The notes beneath the pieces were generated by a model that was not told the DNA's origin, did not search any database, and saw nothing but the letters and a program-made list of their open reading frames with translations. Shown here piece after piece: positions 9,003-16,515 of a stretch of DNA of 16,515 nucleotides (positions are counted from its first letter, which is position 1; every line of letters starts with the position of its first letter). This DNA comes from Suillus spraguei (Eukaryota > Basidiomycota > Agaricomycetes > Boletales > Suillaceae). Both the position numbers and the translations under genes were made by a program. The DNA is taken from contig JABCPU010001087.1 in NCBI GenBank assembly GCA_016800925.1, positions 1 through 16,515 of the forward strand. Reading direction: 5' to 3'.

Positions 9003-9010
9003 GCAGCGCA
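9003..9010. repeat. Right 8-bp target site duplication of the hAT
   Basis: GCAGCGCA is identical to 2234-2241 and immediately follows the terminal CATCACTA of the hAT. Confidence 0.95.
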
Positions 9011-9299
9011 AGAAGCTGCCTGGCTTTGCACCCTACTTTGCAAACTCAACTTTGCTCAATTGTCCACTACTCCTTTACTATGCGATAACACTGGTGGCAT
9101 CGTTCTTTCACAGAAGACGTGTCTTACCACTCGAGTCAAACACATTGACATCAAAGTGCACTCCATTTGGGAATGCATTGCAAACAGACAACTCAAACTA
9201 CATTACATGAAATCCAAAGATAACTTGGCCATCTTCACCAAGGCGCTCCACGAAAAGACTTCAAATGACTACACGCTTGCTTGGGACTTCAGTGAGTAA
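9003..9299 (+). pseudogene. Ty1/copia polyprotein, last part (RNase H C-terminus)
   Basis: This is the continuation of the copia polyprotein after the hAT insertion. Dropping 2242-9010 joins codons Ala-Ala at the break directly to Gln-Glu-Ala-Ala-Trp-Leu, the expected sequence after the EAEYVAASEAA block of copia RNase H. The frame stays open through LLCDNTGGIVLSQ and VKHIDIKVHSIWE (the family's K/RTKHIDIRYHFIRE block) to a TAA at 9297-9299. The family's usual C-terminal D-N-x-A-D-I-F-T-K-A-L block is still visible as D-N-L-A-I-F-T-K-A-L. This part has no internal stop, but it belongs to a polyprotein with at least three stops upstream, so no product is expected. Confidence 0.93.
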
Positions 9300-9324
9300 A
9301 TTGAGGAGGAGTACTTGTTGTGTT

Positions 9325-9333
9325 GAGGAGGAG
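9325..9333 (+). promoter_or_regulatory. Polypurine tract of the copia element
   Basis: GAGGAGGAG lies immediately before the TG that opens the 3' LTR and 25 bases after the polyprotein stop, the position where plus-strand DNA synthesis is primed in LTR retrotransposons. An identical GAGGAGGAG lies at 9303-9311, within a repeated TTGAGGAGGAGT. I choose the second copy because it abuts TGTTGG. Confidence 0.7.
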
Positions 9334-9434
9334 TGTTGGTGCATAGCATTCGACGCGACAGCAGCATGTTGTGGAGTTAAGCGATAGGAATTCAAACCAC
9401 ATACTTATGTTCACTTCCCCAACTATCTCTCTCC

Positions 9435-9582
9435 CTCAGTCCATTCCACTATGACTGAGGTGAGTTTCGTTATCCGTTTCTTATCTTGCCTAGACACTTA
9501 CAATATTATGTAGTCTCTAACTGTGTCTAGGTACATAATCTCAGTCCGTTCCACTACGACTGAGGTCTCTAACTGTGTCTAG
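9435..9582. repeat. Interleaved short direct repeats in the copia LTR
   Basis: A unit of the form CTCAGTCC.TTCCACTA.GACTGAGGT occurs at 9435-9461 and 9540-9566 with two differences. Each copy can fold, since CTCAGTC pairs with GACTGAG. A second unit, GTCTCTAACTGTGTCTAG, occurs exactly at 9513-9530 and 9565-9582. The spacings differ (105 and 52 bases), so this is not one simple tandem duplication. Confidence 0.85.
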
Positions 9583-9652
9583 TCTTTATGTGGTGGTGGT
9601 TGGATCTTGAAGCTCAGGTCAGGGGCATAGTATTATGGTGATAGCATCATAC

Positions 9653-9673
9653 TGTGACCGTTCATCGGTCACA
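9653..9673. other. Perfect 8-bp-stem hairpin
   Basis: TGTGACCG (9653-9660) and CGGTCACA (9666-9673) are perfect reverse complements around a 5-base loop. It lies near the presumed right part of the copia LTR and could belong to its termination region; that role is a guess. Confidence 0.6.
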
Positions 9674-9699
9674 CTGCACCGGCAAAGCGGCAAGCTTAC

Positions 9700-10900
9700 T
9701 TAAGATAGTTTTAGTTTGAGAATTTAGTTCAAGTTAGCAAAGTCAGGGTTCCCGAACGGACTCTTACTGTCGTCTGTTGACTCGGAACCTTCAAGTTATC
9801 CTGCGACACCTAAGTCTGCTACACTTATACCGTTTGCACAATCTGAATTTATCAATATCGCAACCTTATCTTAAACACTGCCATTTCATGTCTCCGTCAT
9901 GCTGTCGCTCAAAGGTGTCGCACCCCTCCGATCCTTTTGTTCGACATAGGTTTACACACTTTGAATCTCAATACTGCTGCTGCGGGGAATATCCTGAGGC
10001 GACCGACTCCACAGCTAGGGACATCAGTTGAAATTCATGAGATAAGTATGTGAAGAATAATAATATATAGGTTCTTCCGAAGGTACCTATTTGCGAGCCC
10101 TCTAAACTTTCTCAGTCTCCGTGTCGACAACGGCAGTTTGGAACCTATTGGGATCGAAGGAAAAGGTTGATTGATGGCAGGAGAAGGGAAAGTGAGTGAG
10201 GGCTTATTCTTCTCGCCCTCCGAGTCCTCATTACTGTGTACTAGTATGCTCATAAAACAAGCAGACCGTCAGCATGGTGGAATGATGACGATATCTAATT
10301 TGGCGGGAAAAGATCCGAGCCCGAAGTTGACATACTAACTATGAGACTATGAAGGCATCTTCAAGTGAGTTTTTTTCCTCCGAGTCACCATTGAGCATTT
10401 TGCACGAGTTCCGCGACAGACAGCAGTACAAGAAGTTATGACCTGTACAAACAATTTCGGATACAGTTTAGGAGTTACTGTGTGCTATCTTATCGCTGCA
10501 TGGCCAATGCGACGAGAGTACCCACTTTGAATAGCCCACGATACTGATGAATAAATATTTCAGAAGAAGTCAAACGCCCCTCAACACACCTTGTGGCGGT
10601 TAGCACTGACTGGATGATTGGTTTTAGTACTTGGACTTGGATATGCAGGTTTCCGCGGCGTTGCACTGTTTCAATACCATAAGTTTATTGGACACTTGGC
10701 AGCTGGTAGGATGTGTGTGGACAATTAATGCTTTATTGTGGTCGCAATATGCTCTCATTGTTCCACAGTGTACGCCTCCACAATTTCCCCCATCATGCTA
10801 GTCACCGTTGTGATTGACGGTGGCATTATTTAGTCACCATTATCTCGCTGTGGTGCTTCAAGATAATTCACAAATTGGTGCGTCCACAGCTCACCATTTA
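9700..10900. other. No recognisable gene
   Basis: Short open stretches exist (an ATG frame of 72 codons on the minus strand at 10035-10253 is the longest that starts with ATG), but none resembles a known protein and no convincing exon chain joins them. Base composition is moderate in AT. The segment may be intergenic or decayed repeat. Confidence 0.5.
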
Positions 10901-11060
10901 AGGTGTGTTGTGGCTCTACCAGGAAACTCTTAAATACGCTCATCGAATTGCTGCTTCACTTCTCATTCTGATCATTGCCTTGCCATCAGGCAAAGTCACT
11001 CGAAAGTTGATCACTCCTTCATCTGCTTCGCAACCCCTTCCATACAACACGTCGGGCATA

Positions 11061-12684
11061 ATGTCTGATCTTAACCTCGCAACCCTTTTTCCAGATGTCC
11101 CTTCTATAAACGTTGTTGACTCGCAGTCGGTCGACCTCCATCCCCTTCTCACATCTTCACATTCACGCATCCCAGCACGCCAGAGGCGTCCCGAATTCTT
11201 CCAGTGTCATACTCCTATGGCCCTTTCGTGTTTGGCGCGTCTTGGCCAAGGGTGGGTTTGCTACGGCAATGGGAGCTCAAGACGTAGCATCAAATCGCTT
11301 GCTCTGTCTCAAGGTCTTTCGAAAGGACCGGCTCAAGTACAGGTTTACAAAAGAGGTTCTTCTTAACGAACTTGAAGTGTACAAACGTATTTCAAGGATA
11401 CCATGCCCCGAAACTAAATTCATTATGACACTTGAAATGTCCTTTCAAACGAAGGAATAATATATGTTTCGCTATGGTATGTCCTTCTCCCCTGTGGGCC
11501 ATTCAAGTTGTTTGACACCATTGGACGTCTCTAGGAGCTCATGGCTAACACCTACACACTTACATGAACCATCGTCCGCATATTGCTTCAAGCATCGCGC
11601 AGGTGGACCACCCAATGGTAATGCTGTCTTTCCTGGTATTCGGTATCTCACACTCCGACTTTCAAGGCCCTCGGGAATCAATGCTCTTCACGATGGCATA
11701 TCCACCGGGATATCAAATCCGAAAACATCTTGATCGATGTTCGAGAGAATGTGCGGGTTGCTGATTTTGGTTGTGTTATGTAAAACAAGGCGAGGGGCCC
11801 TTGGAGCGAGAGCGGGGTATACGACAGCTGTGGTGGGAACGACACACTGCATGGCACCAGAGATCCTCCACAACAACGACATCCCCGGCTCTATGAAGTA
11901 TGGAGCGCCCGTGGACTGGTGGGCGTTAGGCTGTGTCGTCTACGAGCTTGTTTCGAAGGATCACAAGGCATGTTTCGCGTCTTTCTTCACTGCTATCTTA
12001 CTGATACGATCTTATCAGGTACTCTTTGTTACAGAAGAAGATATAACGGCCTATGTTTCCTCGTGCTACAGCAGTCCGGACGGAACATCCAAGCAGCTCC
12101 CTATCTTTAAACAATTTCATTCAAACATCGCCGATTTGGTTTCAGGAGTAAGTTTTGTATTATTTATTTCCAACGCTATCATTTATCTTTACCGCGATAG
12201 CTGCTGCAACCTAATCCCGTCATCACGGTATGGGTTCCGTGAGATCGCAGACCATAAAGCGTTCTTGCTCCCCAATGGCACGACAGAATTCTCCGACGCA
12301 CATTCTCGTGGTAGGTGAAATGTTTGTTTGAGAAAATCGTGCTGAAAATGCATTGCAGCGCTTGAACGCAAAGAAGTTCCACAATCTTTGCCAAAATTAC
12401 GACATGAACGAGACACACACAGCACCAGTCTGGTTTTTACGTTGCTGGGAGAAACCGCGCGTGTCAAATGTGATTTCAAGAAGCCAGCACTTTTTCTTCT
12501 TTATGATGTCCTCCGGTCAATATTTGTTTTGTTGTTGATAGTCTCCATTTCGAACACTTTATTCCACTGCGTCTCCCTTGTTACGAATGATCTTTACATC
12601 TTTTGCCCTGCGGTTCCCTTGTTTCATATATATCGTTCACGTTCCAATCCATTGTTTGTTCCATATCTCCAGGCGTTGGTGTAA
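11061..12684 (+). pseudogene. AGC-like serine/threonine protein kinase pseudogene
   Basis: It would transfer phosphate from ATP to Ser/Thr of unknown substrates. The ATG at 11061 opens M-S-D-L-N-L-A-T-L-F. A glycine-loop region (L-A-K-G-G-F-A-T-A) and the ATP-binding lysine in L-C-L-K-V-F-R-K follow near 11240-11330. H-R-D-I-K-S-E-N-I-L-I-D is at 11703-11738, D-F-G at 11763-11771, A-P-E at 11854-11862, and V-D-W-W-A-L-G-C just after 11910. Five introns fit: 11477-11534, 11618-11666, 11968-12018 (GC-AG), 12148-12200 and 12311-12358. After the last, the frame runs A-L-E-R-K-E-V-P-Q to a stop at 12682-12684; the true end may be nearer 12500. Stops and shifts occur near 11200, 11458, 11553, 11670-11695 and 11780-11815, so no whole kinase can be made unless these are sequence errors. 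The layout resembles a kinase family common in Agaricomycetes (from memory). Confidence 0.82.
11968..12018 (+). other. Candidate GC-AG intron in the kinase
   Basis: It follows CACAAG and reads GCATGT...TTACTGATAC...TTATCAG. Splicing joins V-S-K-D-H-K to V-L-F-V-T-E-E-D-I. Its length of 51 is a multiple of three and it has no stop, so retention would also stay in frame. The insertion falls where related kinases lack extra residues. Confidence 0.6.
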
Positions 12685-12781
12685 TCAATGTGGGTATTCG
12701 TAAGTTTGACTTCATAGTGGTAGCTGGTTCCGGCAGATTGAGCGCATGCAGTATTTGAAAGTGGCCAAAGCACTGATGGAG

Positions 12782-13003
12782 TCATAACATTCCCTCTTGA
12801 AATTTTCCACGTGAAAACTTCATGGTCCTCCTGGTGGACTTACCTTTAAACGATTCAATTATCGTGGTCCCTGTGTACTCAAAACCGAAAAAAATGGGCA
12901 CGCCAGGAATCTCGCATGGGAGATCGCGGCACATGAAGCTGAAATTTGTAGGGTTTACATTGACAATAGTAATCCTCACTAGAATCAGATCCATGAAATC
13001 CAT
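12782..13003 (-). CDS. Unassigned minus-strand reading frame, possibly one exon
   Basis: An ATG-started frame of 73 codons, not recognised. It contains V-N-P-T-N-F-S-F-M-C-R-D-L-P and P-I-F-F-G-F-E-Y-T-G-T-T, which have a protein-like mix of residues. A possible acceptor (TTTCAG) lies just before the C-R-D-L-P stretch and a good donor (GTAAGT) follows E-S-F-K-G at about 12848, so the segment between may be an exon of a larger or decayed gene. The overlap with + strand frames leaves this uncertain. Confidence 0.25.
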   Translation of the reverse strand: MDFMDLILVRITIVNVNPTNFSFMCRDLPCEIPGVPIFFGFEYTGTTIIESFKGKSTRRTMKFSRGKFQEGML

Positions 13004-14570
13004 GCTCCGCGTTGATCTTGTCTTCCGTGGTCCAAAAACAAAACATCGATGAAGAGTTTGCCGGGTACGAATTCAACCACTTTATCAGGCGTCGCTGTTT
13101 TATTGATTGATTCTACTAGGAAAGAAGGCTACCTCGTTCCACCAACAGTGCATTCAAAGGCGCAGTGTGATTTAGTCTGTTATATACTCACACCCTAATT
13201 CATGTGGGTATAAACACGTACCTGCACGGCCATTTTCGAAATGCTTTAACCGACCCTCTTGTCACTGAGTTATTACATCAGTGGCGTTCCGACCGTTTTC
13301 GACTTTCCAGTGAACTTCTGTCACGATGGATAATAGACGACAGTTCCAATTTGAATTTTAATCGATATCCGACATTGTTCATGCACAAATGAATATTGTA
13401 AGTACAGTGCGCAGGTGCAAGGAAAATGTGAAGTTAGGCAAATGCTGTCGCGGCTCGAAGATAAGCCTCGTGAGGGTACGAGGCCCGAAAGTAAGGACAT
13501 GGGACATCATTTTATATCACAATGTAAGCATGTGCGTGCGTAGTCAGGGAGGAAAAGACTCGTCGACCTTTCCACTTTTGTCCATAGCGGATTGTTTGGA
13601 AGCAAAGCCCAAGCCGAAGCCTCCAGAGAAGCATCACAATGTGGAACCACATCCGGCGCCGGCCTGCTGCCTAGGATAAGGCTAGGGCAAATGAGACGAT
13701 AGATGAGACGATAGGTGATAGGCATGGCAGCAATTTCGAACCTACGAAAGTTTTCATCAGGGGATACCGCTACCCCGCGCCGACCATCTGGGAATGATAC
13801 TTACCGAGCATATATACCCAGTGGGAGTACAAGTTCTGAGGGACGCCTGCAACCGCGTTCGGTGACCGGCCACTACCACGGTAACAATGACCCACAGCGA
13901 AAGGTAATTCACAGTTCTGGACCCCGGGATTGGGGGCCAGTGGGGGATAGGAAGCTTCAGATCTCAGATATGGTGACTGTTAGCACATCCAGACCCTATA
14001 GACACCTACTCACCATAAGACCCTAATCAATTATTCACAAACCGACCGAGAATTTGGCGTTCCCGGTTACTCACTAAGTTAAATCTGGGTTTGAATTTGC
14101 GCAGGTTCGATGGGTAATATATATTTGGCTGAGCGCCACCGTAAATTTCTCGACATAAGTTACATGGCTAACTTACACCGGGGTTGTGTACTACTAAACT
14201 TTGTTCGCTTGTGATATATATCACTCGTCGAAAAAATGTTGTTTCTGTGAACAATCGTATTCTTTTTAGCTGTTATGCGCAGGTCATTGCTCTATTTATG
14301 ATCAATACTGACTAAGGATCACCCAGTCTGTCTATTAACGCTCACCTCCCAGGTGGTTGCCAGTCTAGTCACTTATTGCAATATGTATAAGCGCTCTGCT
14401 TTACAGATAAATACAGTCGTGGCTGTGAACCTTGTTTGTCCAGAGCCCGCCAGGCCCACACCTTAATTTTATAACTCTTCCCGAACAGTTTCGTGCAATC
14501 ATATCTCTCCAGCAGCTGCTGGCAGCTCATAGTAGCATGATACGTAGTCTGCTGATCTCTCTTTTATCTA
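13004..14570. other. No recognisable gene; short palindromes only
   Basis: Open stretches at 13389-13679 and 13715-14026 (+) show no known motif, and their composition gives no support for coding. A short tandem ATGAGACGATAG pair lies near 13690. Two perfect 14-bp palindromes, GTGATATATATCAC (14211-14224) and CCAGCAGCTGCTGG (14509-14522), lie in what may be the upstream region of the coiled-coil gene. Confidence 0.5.
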
Positions 14571-14591
14571 TAGGCTTTGTCTTCACACGTC

Positions 14592-16500
14592 ATGACGACC
14601 TTGTTTCAATCAGCCGCCGATTTCGAGCCTGGCGAAAAATGGAAGAGTCGCCTCAAACTCGATATCGAGGACAACTTGCGTTCCATGGTCGACAAAGCTG
14701 AACAGGGCCTACTCGACATGAAAAAGTTTCACTCAGCGCTGTCGAACGCGAACGCTTGACCGAGGAAACACCTCGCTACCATGAAGAACATCCGCAATCT
14801 TGCAGATGAGCAATTCCGTATCACCCTAGAACGTGAACGTCAAGAACGCCGTTGGGCTGCTGGTCAGGTCTTGGATCAGGAATGGTTGGATACCATCAAA
14901 AAAAGAGCGAAAAGTTATCCTCGACAAGATTGAAAGAGAACGCAAAGATAAAGCTGCTACTCGTTCTTCTTCCTCATCTCAGCCTATCGCAGATCCTTCA
15001 TTATCCCGTTCTAGCCGTTCTCCGGAATGTGTTTGGACCCCCTACGAGCACAACGAATTTGAGCACGAGGCAGATTACTTTCATCGTGTACCCAGTCGGG
15101 AGTTTGAGGAAGACCACGTACCACCGCCTCGCGATACCGGCAAGGCTCGTGCAGGGTCCGTTAGTAGTGTTGTCGGATCATACAAGCCACCATCCACATT
15201 GGATACGATATACAGAGCTTTTGAGCGTCCAAAGCCCTCACCCACCATCGACGAAATAGATGATATGCCTAGATCTACTCGTTCACCCACGGATGCTCAG
15301 GACAGCATCAGGCGCGGAAGCCTTCGCCGCAAAACTACATTTCTATCATGCAACTCCCAGAATACCGGCACCCTTCTATTACGCCAGAGCAAGACGTTCA
15401 GATGTTTCGTACTTTCAGTCATGGGGGCACAGCGAGCACCACCTCTTCCTATCGGCACCATCAGTGCTCGATATCCTGTTCTCTTCCGATCTGCATGATA
15501 CGAGGTTGGAAAGAGCTATAAAACGGATCCCTATGGATAGAGCGAGAGATAGAGAGAGAGCGACGTCGTACACTTACGCTGAAGCTCGAGCTAGCGTAAC
15601 CACCACTCCTCAGCGGCTGGACGACCGTTACTTGTCATCAGTTGCTCCCATCATGAGCTCCACGTTCTCATACACTCGCCCTGTAGAGAGCGCAAGCTCC
15701 ACAGGTATACTCTCGCCCCGCAGACAGCCCAAGTTCCACCGGCTCCTCAGACAGTACCCGCCCTCCACCCTCAGCCAGTAGACTCACCGCAACCAGGAAA
15801 TCCCTCACGTCCGATGATGGTTGTTTCCAATCCAATCCAAGTCCCAAAGGCTGGACCAGTCCTTCACGCTCACCATACGACACCCATTACGAAACTTTGC
15901 GCTCTCTCCAGACACCAGAAAAATCCCGCGAAGTTGGCAATCTTCCAACTTGCGCGCGAGGCTGTCGTCGCAGGGTATGCGCTACGTGTATAATGGCGAG
16001 AGCGTGTATGATTCTGCTAGACCTGTTCATCCGCATCATGAGGTGTCGGACGGGGAGTATGATGACGCCAGATGCGTCAGGGAGAGGATAGTGTGAGTTT
16101 GTGGAGGAGGGAGGAGGTTGCTCGGCGTGAGCAGGAATTGAGGAGGAAGGAGGAGGAGACCAGGCGGGAGGAGGCTAAGCTGAAAGAGCAGGAGCTCAAG
16201 CGCAAGGAGGAAGAGACTTGGCTGAAGGAGGATGAAATCAGACGCAAGGAAGTGGAAACTAGGCTGAGACAGGAAGAGGCCGATCGCAAAGAGCTCGAAG
16301 TCTGGAGAATGGAGGAAGAAGCGAGGAAGAAGAAGAAACTAGGCAGAGACAGGAAGAGCTCGACCGCATAGAGCTCGAAGTCCGGAGAATGGAGAGGAGG
16401 AGAAGAGAGGAGAGAAGAGGAAATCAAACGAAAAATTCAGCAGAATGAATTCCGGAAGCGCGAAGAAAAGATATGTGATAACGATAACCTGAAACTCCAG
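14592..16500 (+). pseudogene. Glu/Arg/Lys-rich coiled-coil protein gene, frameshifted, runs off the window
   Basis: Function unknown. From ATG 14592 the protein opens M-T-T-L-F-Q-S-A-A-D-F-E and continues through charged helices (E-R-E-R-Q-E-R-R-W-A-A-G about 14826-14865; I-E-R-E-R-K-D-K about 14930). A Ser/Pro/Arg-rich probably disordered middle follows (about 14960-15800), then N-P-I-Q-V-P-K-A-G-P near 15830. A long coiled coil rich in R-R-K-E-E-E and K-E-Q-E-L-K-R-K-E-E-E runs from about 16085. The readable frame changes near 14740, 14765, 14900 (a run of seven A), 15340, 15690-15790, 16080 and 16330, each by one or two bases. The last exon appears to end at 16500 before the donor GTATGC. 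An acceptor-like TATAG precedes the start at 14573. A similar architecture occurs in basidiomycete-specific proteins (from memory). It is either a pseudogene or an intact gene with assembly indels. Confidence 0.6.
16085..16490 (+). repeat. Polypurine coiled-coil repeat region with an 80-bp tandem pair
   Basis: The + strand is almost all A and G. Units starting ACTAGGC.GAGACAGGAAGAG lie at 16258 and 16338, 80 bases apart, and share GAGCTCGAAGTC.GGAGAATGGAG. An in-frame unit would be 81 bases (27 residues). The missing base falls in the AAGAAGAAGAAA run near 16330, where the reading frame breaks. Confidence 0.75.
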
Positions 16501-16515
16501 GTATGCTGTCTCTCT

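Larger units (their letters stand above)
9334..9680 (+). repeat. 3' LTR of the copia element (right end not resolved)
   Basis: The LTR starts with TGTTGGTGC directly after the polypurine tract. The 5' LTR lies outside the window, so neither a match between LTRs nor a target duplication can be used to fix the right end; the end given here is only approximate. Inside are two near-identical 27-bp hairpin-forming copies (9435-9461 and 9540-9566), an 18-bp direct repeat (9513-9530 and 9565-9582) and an 8-bp-stem hairpin (9653-9673). Confidence 0.6.

Noticed and set aside
14833..15259. Separate small genes in overlapping + frames at 14833-15781
   Set aside because: They are pieces of one coiled-coil gene seen through single-base shifts, and several start only at non-ATG codons or internal Met.
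16077..16427. 116-codon Ser-rich minus-strand frame
   Set aside because: It is the mirror of the polypurine coiled-coil sequence; Ser/Leu richness follows from CTC/TCC codons.

Overview
The window looks like a repeat-rich stretch of a basidiomycete (probably Agaricomycete) nuclear genome. The grounds are genes cut by many 41-74 bp introns with GTANGT-type donors, a copia-type and a hAT-type transposon of the kinds common in mushroom genomes, and a broken AGC-like protein kinase and a Glu/Arg/Lys-rich coiled-coil gene that resemble basidiomycete families. No species call is possible from sequence alone.

Positions 1 to about 9.7 kb are a set of nested mobile elements. The oldest layer is a decayed Ty1/copia polyprotein on the + strand: integrase, then reverse transcriptase, then RNase H. 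It is split at 2242-9002 by a 6,761-bp hAT transposon with a perfect 8-bp target duplication (GCAGCGCA). Removing the hAT and one duplication copy rejoins the RNase H reading frame exactly. The copia then ends in a stop codon, a polypurine tract and the start of its 3' LTR at 9334.

The hAT transposase runs on the minus strand (about 7820 to 2400) with at least 14 small introns and is itself broken by retrotransposon LTRs. There is a 471-bp solo LTR (7267-7737, duplication CTAAC), a probable 930-bp solo LTR (7987-8916, duplication CCGC), and a 1,544-bp near-perfect palindrome (5691-7234). The palindrome is two 762-bp LTRs head to head around 20 bp. Its 5-bp duplications are crossed between the two LTRs. 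This is explained if two independent solo LTRs once sat in opposite orientation and the 20 bp between them later flipped. Undoing the flip restores both duplications and the transposase frame. Without the inserted LTRs the hAT would be about 3.8 kb.

From about 9.7 to 10.9 kb I recognise nothing. A kinase pseudogene (11061 to about 12684, +) keeps its HRD, DFG and APE motifs and five introns but carries several frameshifts and stops. The stretch from 12.7 to 14.5 kb has only an unassigned minus-strand reading frame and short palindromes. From 14592 to the right edge lies a long frameshifted coiled-coil gene that continues past the window.

Two processes seem to have damaged this region. One is loss of CGN arginine codons and G-to-A/C-to-T stops in the old transposons, which resembles deamination of methylated cytosine. 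The other is many single-base indels, which could be real decay or unpolished long-read assembly.
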